The translations under genes were made by a program, and so were the position numbers. From contig NZ_AP024702.1 in NCBI RefSeq assembly GCF_037076345.1, positions 5,580,001-5,644,000 on the forward strand: DNA of 64,000 nucleotides. Direction: 5' to 3'. The notes below the pieces were generated by a model. That model searched no databases and was not told the origin of the DNA. It was given only the letters and a program-made list of their open reading frames with translations. The stretch comes from Haloferula helveola. Its GTDB lineage: Bacteria > Verrucomicrobiota > Verrucomicrobiia > Verrucomicrobiales > Akkermansiaceae. Of the stretch, positions 26,934-35,678 are shown one piece after another. The stretch's first letter is position 1. Each line of letters begins with the position of its first letter.

Positions 26934-27896
26934 CTACCTTGGATCCGGGACACTCAGGATCTCGCGCTTGCGATTCTCCACCACAGCTCCTCCGCGGACC
27001 CATTCGTCGTAGATCGCCCAGCCCCGGGGAATCAGTGCCTTGGCACGGCCGAAGCGATCCGGGGAATTGAGAAGCACCACGATCAAGCGACGGGGCGTAA
27101 CTCCCTTGCTGCCATCGGCTTTCGGGCGGATAAGCGGGGCTCGTTCAACCGCGACGGACAAGCACTCACCCGCCGCCCGCGTCGTGCCGGTTTTCAGACC
27201 GATGATCGTCTCCGAGACGAGTTCATTGGTGTTGTTGACCTTGAAGGTCCGCGCCCCCTCGGCACCGTTGACAGTCACCTCTCGCACCTTCTGGCGACTG
27301 ATGAAAGTGAAGCCGGGCCGGCGCATCGCATAGATCGAGAGCTTGGCGATGTCGGCCGCCGTCGAAAGACCCACACTACTCGGGAGTTCCAGACCGTGAG
27401 GGTTGGTAAACTTGGTTTTCCCCATCTCCAACGCTTCGGCGAGATGATTCATCTCCACCACGAATGCCTGCACCGGATCCCCGCTGCGCCCCTTGCGGGC
27501 GAGGAACTCACGCCCCACATGGTCGGCCAGCGTGAGCGCGGCCGCGTTGTCGGAACCCATCACCGCCGAACTCAGGGCGTCGAGCATGCTCATCCGCTCC
27601 CCAGGCACCAACTTCATGGGATTCGCTCCCGGAAGTTGCGCGACGGACGCGGGCACCACGACCTCACGGGTTGCGACATCCACCCCGGCCGCCTCGGCCC
27701 AATCCACGACCAGCACCGCCGTGGCGACCTTTGTCAGACTCGCCACCGGGCGCTTGACCGTCGAATTCGTCGCAATGAGCACCTTCCCCGAGTGGGCTTC
27801 CACCACCATCAGGGCCTCATTTCCCGGCGCCAAACCCGCCGAAAACGTAAAAATTGCCGCCACAGCCCTTCGGATCCACGCGATTTTCCTCGTCAC
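26934..27896 (-). CDS. D-alanyl-D-alanine carboxypeptidase (S11, PBP5-like)
   Basis: 320 residues with an N-terminal signal sequence (AVAAIFTFSAGLAPG). It trims the terminal D-Ala from peptidoglycan pentapeptides in the periplasm. All three active-site motifs are present: SLTK at 53-56, SDN at 115-117 and KTGT at 235-238. The C-terminal beta domain and amphipathic anchor helix of E. coli PBP5 are absent, as in the shorter S11 enzymes. The start codon is GTG. A 331-base spacer separates it from the divergent RRM gene. Confidence 0.9.
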   Translation of the reverse strand: MTRKIAWIRRAVAAIFTFSAGLAPGNEALMVVEAHSGKVLIATNSTVKRPVASLTKVATAVLVVDWAEAAGVDVATREVVVPASVAQLPGANPMKLVPGERMSMLDALSSAVMGSDNAAALTLADHVGREFLARKGRSGDPVQAFVVEMNHLAEALEMGKTKFTNPHGLELPSSVGLSTAADIAKLSIYAMRRPGFTFISRQKVREVTVNGAEGARTFKVNNTNELVSETIIGLKTGTTRAAGECLSVAVERAPLIRPKADGSKGVTPRRLIVVLLNSPDRFGRAKALIPRGWAIYDEWVRGGAVVENRKREILSVPDPR

Positions 27897-28227
27897 GGCG
27901 ACACTCTACCGCCGCCCCCATTCCGCTCAATCCCAATCACCGCGGGGACCAAATCGCGCCTTGCCATGCCCAAGGCTTGCCGTAGCCTGCCGCCCGAACG
28001 GCTGTCCGGCCCACCGGGTCGGAAGCCGCCACCCAGACCGGGCCTCCTTGCAAACCGCCGCCCGGCCCTTTGGAGAATCATCCGTCCCGCTACGCAGAGG
28101 ATGGTTTTCCCCGGCACCAAAAAGCCGGCGGGCCCCGACGGAGAACCGGCCGGTAGCCGGCGCGAAACGATCGCAAGACTTCACGCCGCCGACCTCAGAT
28201 GCAGGGCCCGACCAACACAACAACAAC
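27897..28227. other. 331-base divergent intergenic region
   Basis: It lies between the carboxypeptidase gene (leftward) and the RRM gene (rightward). I see no gene, RNA gene or clear promoter here. Frames stay open across it on the plus strand, but the residues are Arg/Pro-rich and non-protein-like. A palindrome ACCGGCCGGT sits in the part nearest the RRM gene and could belong to its leader. Confidence 0.5.
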
Positions 28228-29142
28228 ATGTCGAACGCAACATCCGAAAACCGGGGCAACGGCGAAGGCCAGCGACGCCGCCGTTCCCGCGGAGGGAGAA
28301 ACCGCAACCGTAACCGCCAAGGCGGAAACCGCGAAGGAAACGCCCCCAAGCAGGGCGGAAACCAACAGGGAGGCAACCGCCAGGGCGGTGGTCGGAACCG
28401 TCAGGGAGGTAACCGCCAACGCCGGCGCGCTCCCAAGCCAAAGCCGCTCACCTGGTGGCAGAAGCTGCTGAAGGCGATCGGACTCTACAAGGAGCCGACG
28501 CCCCCAGCGCGCACTCCGAAATCCAACACGCGCAATGCACGGACCGAGGACGGTCCGAAGAGCGACGGCCCGAAGAAGTCCTCCAAGCCGAAGCAGAAGA
28601 GAGAACGGAAGTCCGAGGACACCCGCGGGCCGATCTCGACCGACAATGTCGAAACCAAACGCCTGTATCTTGGCAACCTCTCCTACGAGGCCACCGAGAG
28701 CGACCTCGAGGAACTGTTCCGCGGCGTCGGCACGGTCCGCCGCGTCGAGATCGTCTACAACCGCAAGACCCATCGCTCGAAAGGCTACGGATTTGTGGAC
28801 ATGCTCAATGTCGATGAAGCCAAGCGCGCCGTCGAAGTGCTCCACGAACAGTTCTTCATGGGCCGCAAGCTCGATGTGAGCGGCGCCAAGTCGGAAGGCC
28901 CGGTCGAGACCGAAGAGCCGAAGGCTGAGGAGAAGACGGTTCAGCAGATCGTCGACGAGGCTCCCGCCCCGGAACCGGCAGCCGTCGAGGAAACTCCGGA
29001 ACCGGTCGCCGAGACGACCCCAGAGCCGGTCGCCGAAGCCGCACCGGAACCGGCTGCCGAAACCACTCCGGAGCCGGCACCCGAGCCCGAAGCGCCCGCA
29101 GCCGAGGAATCGGCTGAGGAAGAAAAGCCGAAGGCTGAGTAA
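28228..29142 (+). CDS. RRM RNA-binding protein with Arg/Gly-rich head and Pro/Glu/Ala tail
   Basis: 304 residues. Residues 1-75 are a basic Arg/Gly/Gln/Asn tract with repeated QGGNR units. A conserved-looking helix (LTWWQKLLKAIGLYKE) follows, then a basic linker, then one RRM (about 146-225) with RNP2 LYLGNL and RNP1 KGYGFVDM. The C-terminal 75 residues repeat TPEPVAE-type units and are acidic. The RRM is close to the cyanobacterial/bacterial RNA-binding-protein type; the long low-complexity flanks are unusual and resemble proteins that form RNA granules. I chose the ATG at 28228 because the basic tract begins there; the open frame upstream is non-coding in character. A Rho-independent terminator follows directly. 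Confidence 0.85.
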   Translation: MSNATSENRGNGEGQRRRRSRGGRNRNRNRQGGNREGNAPKQGGNQQGGNRQGGGRNRQGGNRQRRRAPKPKPLTWWQKLLKAIGLYKEPTPPARTPKSNTRNARTEDGPKSDGPKKSSKPKQKRERKSEDTRGPISTDNVETKRLYLGNLSYEATESDLEELFRGVGTVRRVEIVYNRKTHRSKGYGFVDMLNVDEAKRAVEVLHEQFFMGRKLDVSGAKSEGPVETEEPKAEEKTVQQIVDEAPAPEPAAVEETPEPVAETTPEPVAEAAPEPAAETTPEPAPEPEAPAAEESAEEEKPKAE

Positions 29143-29164
29143 CCCCGAGCTTCCATAATTCCCG

Positions 29165-29198
29165 CGCCCCGCCCGGCTTGCCCGAGCGGGGCGTTTTT
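29165..29198 (+). terminator. Rho-independent terminator after the RRM gene
   Basis: The stem CGCCCCGC (29165-29172) pairs with GCGGGGCG (29186-29193), followed by TTTTT (29194-29198). It lies 22 bases past the RRM stop and 17 bases before the miaA start, so it separates the two genes. Confidence 0.85.
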
Positions 29199-29214
29199 CA
29201 TTTCCTGACCCGCG

Positions 29215-30147
29215 ATGCGCATCGATCGTCCCGTCTTCCTCTGCGGCCCGACCGCGTCGGGGAAAAGCAGTCTCGCGATCGAACTCGCGCGCCGCATCGA
29301 TGGTGAGGTTATCAATGGCGATGCGTTCCAGCTCTACCGGGGCGCACCGGTGATCACCGCCGCACCAAGCCCCGCCGAAATGGCGGAAGTTCCTCACCAC
29401 CTTTATGCGGTCCTCAATCCGGCGGAGACCTGCGACGCGATGCGCTACCGGGATCTCGCTCTTCCGGTTTTGGAAGACGTGCTCTCGCGAGGGCGCACGC
29501 CGATCGTGACGGGAGGGTCCGGCCTTTATCTGAAGTTCCTCACCCACGGGCCCTCACCCCTCCCACCCGGCGACACCGAGCTGAGGGGCCAACTCGATGC
29601 CGAACCGCTCGACGTCCTGGTCTCGCGTCTGACCGAACTCGATCCCGTCGAAGCCGCCCGCACCAACCTGACGAACCGTCGCTACGTCAGCCGTGCTCTC
29701 GAGATCTGCCTGCTCGCGGGGAGGCCCTGCTCCGAACTACGGGACGGCTGGGAGCGAAGGACCTCTGAGATCGACCGATCCCTGCTCGGAATCTTCATTC
29801 AGCGGGAACGTCCGGATCTGCACCGTCGGATCGAACTCCGGACCCGTCAGATGATGGAGGGCGGCGCGGTCGAAGAGGTCGCGAGTCTGACCGAAGACGC
29901 CGCTGGGCTCGGGAAAGCGATCGGGATTCCCCAGATCCGGGACCATCTCGCCGGCCGGACCGACAAGAACACGTGTGCTGATCTGATCGAAGCCGCCACG
30001 CGCCAGTATGCGAAGCGGCAGGAGACCTGGTTCCGCCGTGAACAGTGGCTTCGTCCGGTGCGCTGGGAACCGGATACCCCCCCACCCGTCGAGCGAGCGC
30101 TCCAATTGTTGCAAGATGCCCAAGAAGGCACGGGGGTGGATCGTTGA
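29215..30147 (+). CDS. miaA: tRNA dimethylallyltransferase
   Basis: 310 residues. Transfers a dimethylallyl group to N6 of A37 in tRNAs reading UNN codons. Visible are the P-loop GPTASGKSS at 11-19, NGDAFQLYRG (variant of the family's DSxQxY), YRDLALPVLEDVLSRG and VTGGSGLYLKFL, plus the C-terminal Arg-rich QYAKRQETWFRRE. The Asp of the DAFQLY motif is retained, which positions the substrate adenine. The length is typical. It probably heads an operon with the next gene (8 bases apart). Confidence 0.95.
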   Translation: MRIDRPVFLCGPTASGKSSLAIELARRIDGEVINGDAFQLYRGAPVITAAPSPAEMAEVPHHLYAVLNPAETCDAMRYRDLALPVLEDVLSRGRTPIVTGGSGLYLKFLTHGPSPLPPGDTELRGQLDAEPLDVLVSRLTELDPVEAARTNLTNRRYVSRALEICLLAGRPCSELRDGWERRTSEIDRSLLGIFIQRERPDLHRRIELRTRQMMEGGAVEEVASLTEDAAGLGKAIGIPQIRDHLAGRTDKNTCADLIEAATRQYAKRQETWFRREQWLRPVRWEPDTPPPVERALQLLQDAQEGTGVDR

Positions 30148-30155
30148 TCCTCGTG

Positions 30156-30881
30156 ATGAAGCCTCTGCTCCTCTCCCTCGGTTTCGCCATCCTGCAACTC
30201 CGGGCGGCCGAGGTGGGAGAGCCTCTCGACAAGCTTCCTCCCAGCATCAAACCGGCTGAGAAGACGGTGTCGCTCCACGCCGACTACGAGCATCCCGGTG
30301 AGGATGGCAGCATCCCGGTATACCTCGTGAACCGGACCGACGATCCGCTGCCCTTGGGCGCCCAAGACGGCGACATCTATCTCAAGCTTGAGATCATGCG
30401 ACCCGACGGCACGTGGGTCCGGGCCCAACCGCACGCCTACAGCTGGTGCGGCAACAGCTACATGGCCTCGCCGACGATCGCGCCCGGAACGTTCTACCGG
30501 GTGCCCGGCTTCCAGCCGAAGGATGGCGAGGAGCACAAGATCCGCTTCGCTCTCCACGAGCAGGAGATCCAACTGGTCACCCAGACCGGAACCGGAAGGG
30601 CTTCGGAGCGTGACATCGACCTGGCGTCCCGCGACGCCATGGCCATCAAGGAGGGCAGCTTCAAGTTTGTCACCAAGGTCGCGCTCGGCGAGCTCGAACT
30701 GAAGAACGAGATGGACCACATCAGCGACCTCCAGAAGCAGGCGATCTACGTGCTCGGAAGCGGGCGCTTCGAGACGGAAAAGGCCCGCAAACTCCTCAAA
30801 CGGATCCTTGCGAAGTTCCCGGAACGCGAGCAGGAAATCCGCTGGTCGATGAGTCGGCTGGAGGAGGATTCCGACGACTAA
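30156..30881 (+). CDS. Exported protein of unknown function
   Basis: 241 residues from the ATG at 30156, which gives a signal peptide (MKPLLLSLGFAILQLRAAE). The mature part has a beta-rich domain (about 40-160) including HADYEHPGEDGSIPVYLVNRTDDPL and PGTFYRVPGFQPKDGEEHKIRF, then an Ala/Arg/Glu-rich helical C-terminus. The first part looks like a beta-sandwich domain for handling solutes or surfaces, but I cannot name a family. It follows miaA by 8 bases and is likely co-transcribed with it; a functional link is not evident. Confidence 0.7.
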   Translation: MKPLLLSLGFAILQLRAAEVGEPLDKLPPSIKPAEKTVSLHADYEHPGEDGSIPVYLVNRTDDPLPLGAQDGDIYLKLEIMRPDGTWVRAQPHAYSWCGNSYMASPTIAPGTFYRVPGFQPKDGEEHKIRFALHEQEIQLVTQTGTGRASERDIDLASRDAMAIKEGSFKFVTKVALGELELKNEMDHISDLQKQAIYVLGSGRFETEKARKLLKRILAKFPEREQEIRWSMSRLEEDSDD

Positions 30882-30944
30882 CCTACGTAAATCAGCGATC
30901 CAACAAGCTTTGACGGGCGACGGGATCGACGGCAAAGTCGGCGC

Positions 30945-31355
30945 ATGCAGACCGCGCAATTCGAGCACGCGATCGAGAACATCCTGCGCCGGGACCGTCG
31001 TTTCGATCCCCAGGCCTACTTGTTTCTCAAGGACTCGCTCGATTTCACGCTCAAGCGGGCCTCCGAAGGCAATGGCGGCCAACCCCGCCACGTCAGCGGC
31101 AAGGAACTCCTCATCGGCTTCCGCGATCTCGCCCTCCAGGAATTCGGCCCGATGGCCGGCACCCTGATGAGCGAGTGGGGGCTTCAGGACACCCGCAACG
31201 TCGGCGAGATGGTTTTCCTGCTGATCGATGAGCAGATGTTCGGCAAGCAGGACTCGGACACGCTGGAAGACTTCGAGGACATCTACGACTTCCACGAGGC
31301 CTTCACCCTGCCCTTCACTCCGAAGAGCCGGCTGGAAACCAGCGACCGGAACTGA
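30945..31355 (+). CDS. Minf_1886-family protein
   Basis: 136 residues. It matches from memory the Minf_1886 family of small cytoplasmic proteins shared by Planctomycetes and Verrucomicrobia: FEHAIENILRRDRRFDPQAY at the N-terminus, RHVSGKELLIGFRDLALQEFG in the middle and GEMVFLLIDEQMFGKQDSDT near the end. The function is unknown. It is a useful lineage marker for this window. The stop and the neighbouring PNP stop are 7 bases apart, with a short CTGAG/CTCAG inverted repeat across the join. Confidence 0.85.
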   Translation: MQTAQFEHAIENILRRDRRFDPQAYLFLKDSLDFTLKRASEGNGGQPRHVSGKELLIGFRDLALQEFGPMAGTLMSEWGLQDTRNVGEMVFLLIDEQMFGKQDSDTLEDFEDIYDFHEAFTLPFTPKSRLETSDRN

Positions 31356-31362
31356 GTCCGGC

Positions 31363-32106
31363 TCAGCCGCCTTGGCCACCGAGCCAGTCCGACAGCACTT
31401 CGAGCATTCCTGCCGCGGCGGCGCGTCCCGTCTCCACCACGTCGCCATGGTCCAGCACGGCTTGGGGCATGCCCGCGGCGAAATTCGTGAGACACGACAG
31501 CCCGACCACCCGCAAGCCGAGTGCCTTTGCCTGGATCGCCTCAAGCACCGTGCTCATGCCGACCGCGGTCGCGCCGAGCGACCGGAGCATCCGGATTTCC
31601 GCCGGGGTTTCGTACTGCGGTCCCCGTAGTCCGGCATAGACTCCCGCCCCGAGCTCGAGCTTCCTCGCAGCCGCCACATCCGTGATCTGCTGCCGCCAGC
31701 ACGCGTCGTAGATCTCGCTCATGTCGACGAAGTTCGGCCCGCCTTCCAAGGGCGACGTCCCGGTGAGGTTCAGCTGGTCGTCGATCCTCATCCACGAGCC
31801 CGGCGGCAGATCGGGAGCAAGGCTCCCTGCCGCGTTGGTTAGCACCACACCCTCGATGCCGTTCTCGGCCATCCAGCGAATCCCGGCCGTCACCGCCTTC
31901 GCATCGTGACCTTCGTAAAGATGCACCCTGCCCCGCATCACGATCACCTCCCGCCCGGCAAACGAGCCGAGAACGAACTCGCCCTGGTGTCCGGGCACTC
32001 CGGACGCCGGCAGACCCGCTTTCGCAAACGGAACCGACGAGTCGACCTCCATCCGGTCGACCAGCGATCCGAGCCCGGATCCGAGCACCATTCCCAAAGG
32101 CTTCAT
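31363..32106 (-). CDS. Purine nucleoside phosphorylase (PNP/MTAP family)
   Basis: 247 residues. Cleaves purine nucleosides to base and ribose 1-phosphate. Family motifs: MVLGSGLGSLVDRM at the N-terminus, HLYEGHD, TNAAGSLAPDLPPG (phosphate and base side), GLRGPQYETPAEIRML and SCLTNFAAGM. The Asn in the last motif favours 6-oxopurines (inosine, guanosine) over methylthioadenosine, where Asp is usual. The ATG at 32106 begins the conserved N-terminus; the six codons upstream look spurious. It lies 44 bases behind the ketopantoate-reductase-like gene and may belong to the same transcript. Confidence 0.9.
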   Translation of the reverse strand: MKPLGMVLGSGLGSLVDRMEVDSSVPFAKAGLPASGVPGHQGEFVLGSFAGREVIVMRGRVHLYEGHDAKAVTAGIRWMAENGIEGVVLTNAAGSLAPDLPPGSWMRIDDQLNLTGTSPLEGGPNFVDMSEIYDACWRQQITDVAAARKLELGAGVYAGLRGPQYETPAEIRMLRSLGATAVGMSTVLEAIQAKALGLRVVGLSCLTNFAAGMPQAVLDHGDVVETGRAAAAGMLEVLSDWLGGQGG

Positions 32107-32150
32107 GGCAGTTGAAGATAGCACGGAGTCACGTGCATTACGAGTAGTGG

Positions 32151-33083
32151 CTAACGTGACCCGATCTTTTCGCGAATTCGGCCGGCAAGGTGTTCCAAAC
32201 GCGGAACCGGCACCCCCGCAGCCTTCGCCTGTCGCAGTGGCTCACCCCAGATCGCCTCATACTCAACGGCACGCCCTTCGACGTAGTCAATCATGCTCGA
32301 CGGCCGATATGGCCCCATCGGCCGGGTCCGCCCAATCTCGAAATCCACAACGCCTTCGTCGATCGAGAGGCCCTTGGCATTCGCTGCCGAGATCACCTCC
32401 CGCATGAGAGCCTCTACCTCCCGCTCAATCTCCGGATCGGCAAGCAGGACATCGGTGGTGACCCCTCCCTCCGCGATCGCCAGGCCATTGAAAGGAATGT
32501 TCCAGACCAGCTTGCGCCACTGCGCCCGCTCGAGATCCTCGACCGCCTCGCATTTCACGCCCGCCGCCTCAAAAGCCGCAGCCAACCGCGTCGCCCTCGG
32601 GATCCCCGGTTCGGGTCGCCATTCGCCAATCGTGACCCTACCGCCCGCGGTGTGCCGCACGTAGCCTTCGGAAAGCCGGTTGAGACAAACGAAGCAAAGC
32701 CCCCCGAGCACCCGTTCCGGGCCGATGATCTCCGCCAGAGCCTCACAATTCCCGAGCCCGTTCTGCAACGTCAGCACCTGGGTTCGCTCATGAAGCATCG
32801 GCTTGAGAACCTCCGCGAGGCGTTCGTTCGCCGTCGCTTTCCAAGCCACGATCACCCAGTCGACCGGTCCGATTTCAGATGCGTCCGAGAAGCCCTGCGC
32901 CGGATGAAGCGTCGCATTGCCGTCGACGCTTTCCAACCGGATCCCCTCCTTCATCACCACCTCGTAGTCCGAACGCAGCATGAACCGTACGTCCTCCCCA
33001 TTCAGCGCCAGGCGCGCGCCGTAATGCAACCCCACCGCCCCGGCCCCGACCAGAGCCACCGATCCGTTCAACACACCCGCCAT
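32151..33083 (-). CDS. Ketopantoate reductase family protein (PanE/ApbA)
   Basis: 310 residues. An NADPH-dependent reductase of the 2-dehydropantoate 2-reductase family: the Rossmann motif VGAGAVGLHYGARL at 12-25, LTLQNGLGNCEALAEIIG in the cofactor domain and KLVWNIPFNGLAI with the catalytic Lys, then SSMIDYVEGRAVEYEAI with the substrate-side Ser. The expected reaction is ketopantoate to pantoate in coenzyme A synthesis, but many bacteria have several paralogues of unknown substrate, so I give no symbol. It begins 2 bases past the stop of the histone-deacetylase-like gene, so the two are surely co-transcribed. Confidence 0.85.
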   Translation of the reverse strand: MAGVLNGSVALVGAGAVGLHYGARLALNGEDVRFMLRSDYEVVMKEGIRLESVDGNATLHPAQGFSDASEIGPVDWVIVAWKATANERLAEVLKPMLHERTQVLTLQNGLGNCEALAEIIGPERVLGGLCFVCLNRLSEGYVRHTAGGRVTIGEWRPEPGIPRATRLAAAFEAAGVKCEAVEDLERAQWRKLVWNIPFNGLAIAEGGVTTDVLLADPEIEREVEALMREVISAANAKGLSIDEGVVDFEIGRTRPMGPYRPSSMIDYVEGRAVEYEAIWGEPLRQAKAAGVPVPRLEHLAGRIREKIGSR

Positions 33084-33085
33084 CT

Positions 33086-34000
33086 TCAGCTTCCCCGATA
33101 CTCCGTCGCCAGGCGCTTCGCGGTCGCCACCGTGTTGCGGTGGAGTTTGGCCGTGAACTCGGTCTGACGGTTGTAGCCTCCGCCGTAGAGCACCGTGACC
33201 GGCACCCGGTTGCGGAGGAATGCGCCGAGCAACACTTCATCGCGACGCTGGAGATCCTTCACCGAAAGGTGCATCTGCCCGAAGCGGTCGTTGCTGTGAT
33301 TGTCGGCACCGGCAATCCAGATCACCAGATCCGGCGAAAACGTATCCAAGGCCGCCGCCAAGGTGCTGAAGAGCTGTTTCAGATACATCTCACCTTCGAC
33401 GTAGCGAACGGTTTCGACGTCCATGGAACCCTTCACCTTAAGCGTCGGGTAATTGCGACCGACGTGGATCGAATAGGTGAAGACGCGCGGGTCGTCGGCA
33501 AGAATCGAGGCGGTGCCGTTGCCCTGGTGGGCATCGGTATCGACCACCATCACCCGGATTCCCGGACGCTTCGCCTGCAGGTCGCGGATGGCAACCGCCA
33601 CGTCATTGAAAACGCAGTAGCCCTCGCCATGCTCATGGAACGCGTGGTGGGTGCCGCCGGCGAGGCAAACGGCCACGCCTTCCTCAAGCGCGGCGTAACA
33701 CGCCTGCCGGGTCGCCTCCACCTCGATCGCGCTGCGTTGGTAGAGCTTGGGAGTCACCGGAAGACCGATCCGCAGGGCTTCCTTCGGGTCGAGTTGCCCG
33801 CGGTAGATCCGGTCGAGATAATGGATGTCGTGTACATTCCGGAGCAGCTGCGGAGCGACTTCCGGAACCTCGACAATATCCTCGGGCTTCAGGATTCCGC
33901 CATCGAGCAGCATGTCCTTCGACACGCGGAACTTCTCCATCGGGAACGGATGGTCCTTGGGAAGCTCGAGCTCAAGTTCGGTGGAATAGAAGCAGCGCAT
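33086..34000 (-). CDS. Histone-deacetylase-like amidohydrolase
   Basis: 304 residues. A bacterial member of the arginase/deacetylase fold. The zinc site and active site are intact: GGTHHAFHEHGEGYCVFND (tandem His, then the active-site loop), DTDAHQGNGT (zinc Asp and His) and AGADNHSNDRFG (second zinc Asp), with the Tyr-bearing GGGYN near the C-terminus as in HDAC11-like enzymes. In bacteria such enzymes act on acetylated lysines, polyamines or acetoin-related targets; the substrate cannot be read here. It is tightly followed by a ketopantoate-reductase-like gene. Confidence 0.9.
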   Translation of the reverse strand: MRCFYSTELELELPKDHPFPMEKFRVSKDMLLDGGILKPEDIVEVPEVAPQLLRNVHDIHYLDRIYRGQLDPKEALRIGLPVTPKLYQRSAIEVEATRQACYAALEEGVAVCLAGGTHHAFHEHGEGYCVFNDVAVAIRDLQAKRPGIRVMVVDTDAHQGNGTASILADDPRVFTYSIHVGRNYPTLKVKGSMDVETVRYVEGEMYLKQLFSTLAAALDTFSPDLVIWIAGADNHSNDRFGQMHLSVKDLQRRDEVLLGAFLRNRVPVTVLYGGGYNRQTEFTAKLHRNTVATAKRLATEYRGS

Positions 34001-34088
34001 CGGGGGTCACCGCTACGCAATCACAGGCCCCGTGGCTTGCCCAACGAAATTCGGGGCTGCCGCGAACTTGTCCGGTGCGGGGACCGAG

Positions 34089-35624
34089 CTACGCCAGCCC
34101 GAGCACCTCGTCGGCCTCGCCCCGGACCTGCCGGTAGACGTTCGGATCGTCGGCCAAGCTGTGCCCGTAGGATGGCAGCATTTCCTGCAAGGCGGGGCGC
34201 CACTCGTCGAGCCGGGAAGCAAAGCATTTCTCGATGATTTTCACCATCACGTCGACCGCCGTCGAGGCCCCGGGAGACGCGCCGAGCAGGGCCGCCAGCG
34301 AGCCGTCGCCGGCCGCCACGATTTCGGTCCCGAACTGGAGAACACCGCCCTTTTTCGGGTCCTGCTTGATGATCTGGACCCGCTGGCCCGCAGTCGAGAG
34401 CTGCCAGTCGTCGAGCGAAGCATCCGGGAAAAACTCCCGCAGGGCTTCGAGCCGGTCTTCCGGCGACTGCATGACCTGCTCGATCAGGTAGCGGGTCAGG
34501 TCGAGGTTGTCTTTTCCCACCGCCAGCAGCGGAACGAGATTGTTGAGTCGCACCGACCCGGGAAGGTCGAAGAGCGAGCCCGACTTGAGGAACTTGGGCG
34601 AAAAGCCGGCAAACGGCCCGAACAGCAACGAGCGGTGGCCGTCGATCATCCGGGTATCGAGGTGGGGCACCGACATCGGGGGCGCACCCACGGCAGCCTT
34701 GCCATACACCTTCGCCTGATGCCGGTCGGCGATCTCCGGGTCGCTGCAGACCAGAAACTGTCCGCTGACCGGAAACCCGCCGAACCCCTTGCCCTCGGGA
34801 ATGCCGGACTTCTGCAGCAGCGGCAAGGATGCCCCGCCCGCCCCGACGAACACGAAGGGCGACTTGATCGAGCGGTTCAGCTTCAGGTCGAGATTCCGTA
34901 CCGTGAGGTGCCAGCGCCCGTCCTTGGAGCGCTTGATGTCGCGCACCTGGTGATGGGTCGCGAGCTTCACTTTGTCCCGGGACTGCAGGTGATCGACCAG
35001 CGCCTGCGTCAACGAGCCGAAGTTCACATCCGTACCGCCCTTGGCAAACGTCGCGGCCACCGGCTCCCCGTCGCCGCGGCCCGAGAGAAGCAACGGCGCC
35101 CACTCGGCAATGGTCTCCCGGTCTTCCGTATACTCCATTTCGGAAAAGAAATGGTGGGCGGACATCGTCTGATGCCGGCGCTTCAGGAACGCACGATCAG
35201 CCTCCCCGCGGACGAAACTCATGTGGGGCACGGAGGTGATGAAGTCAGCCGGATCGGGCAGGATCCCCCGTTTCCCCAGAAAGGCCCAGAACTGTTTCGA
35301 GAGCTCGAAGGCCTCGTTGATCTCCAGCGCCTTCGAGATATCGATCGATCCGTCCGCCCTCTCCTTGGTGTAGTTCAGCTCACACAGGGCGGCGTGCCCG
35401 GTGCCCGCGTTGTTCCAAGGATTCGAACTCTCCCGGGCTACCTCGGCCAGGGCCTCGACAATCTGGATCTCCAGCGTCGGATCGAGCTGGTGGAGGATCA
35501 GCCCGAGCGTCGCGCTCATGATCCCTCCGCCGATCAGGACGACGTCGGGCTCGGCAAAAGTGGCCACACGCGCCGGAGCGCGCGAGTCTTCGGGGCTGTC
35601 GGTTGGCAGGGTGTCATCGGGCAC
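34089..35624 (-). CDS. mqo: Malate:quinone oxidoreductase
   Basis: 511 residues. A membrane-associated FAD enzyme oxidising malate to oxaloacetate and passing electrons to quinone, replacing NAD malate dehydrogenase. The FAD-binding N-terminus VVLIGGGIMSATLGLIL is followed by the hallmark SSNPWNNAGTGHAALCELNYT; FVGAGGASLPLLQKSGIPEG, GFGGFPVSGQFLVC and the C-terminal GASPGASTAVDVM are all characteristic. The start codon is GTG and the first 28 residues are an unconserved extension. The gene lies 54 bases behind a sodium:solute symporter, so organic-acid uptake and oxidation may be linked. Confidence 0.95.
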   Translation of the reverse strand: MPDDTLPTDSPEDSRAPARVATFAEPDVVLIGGGIMSATLGLILHQLDPTLEIQIVEALAEVARESSNPWNNAGTGHAALCELNYTKERADGSIDISKALEINEAFELSKQFWAFLGKRGILPDPADFITSVPHMSFVRGEADRAFLKRRHQTMSAHHFFSEMEYTEDRETIAEWAPLLLSGRGDGEPVAATFAKGGTDVNFGSLTQALVDHLQSRDKVKLATHHQVRDIKRSKDGRWHLTVRNLDLKLNRSIKSPFVFVGAGGASLPLLQKSGIPEGKGFGGFPVSGQFLVCSDPEIADRHQAKVYGKAAVGAPPMSVPHLDTRMIDGHRSLLFGPFAGFSPKFLKSGSLFDLPGSVRLNNLVPLLAVGKDNLDLTRYLIEQVMQSPEDRLEALREFFPDASLDDWQLSTAGQRVQIIKQDPKKGGVLQFGTEIVAAGDGSLAALLGASPGASTAVDVMVKIIEKCFASRLDEWRPALQEMLPSYGHSLADDPNVYRQVRGEADEVLGLA

Positions 35625-35678
35625 GGCGGGACTACGGCATGAGCCGTGCCAGATGCACCAGCGGATTCTCGGGCCGAT

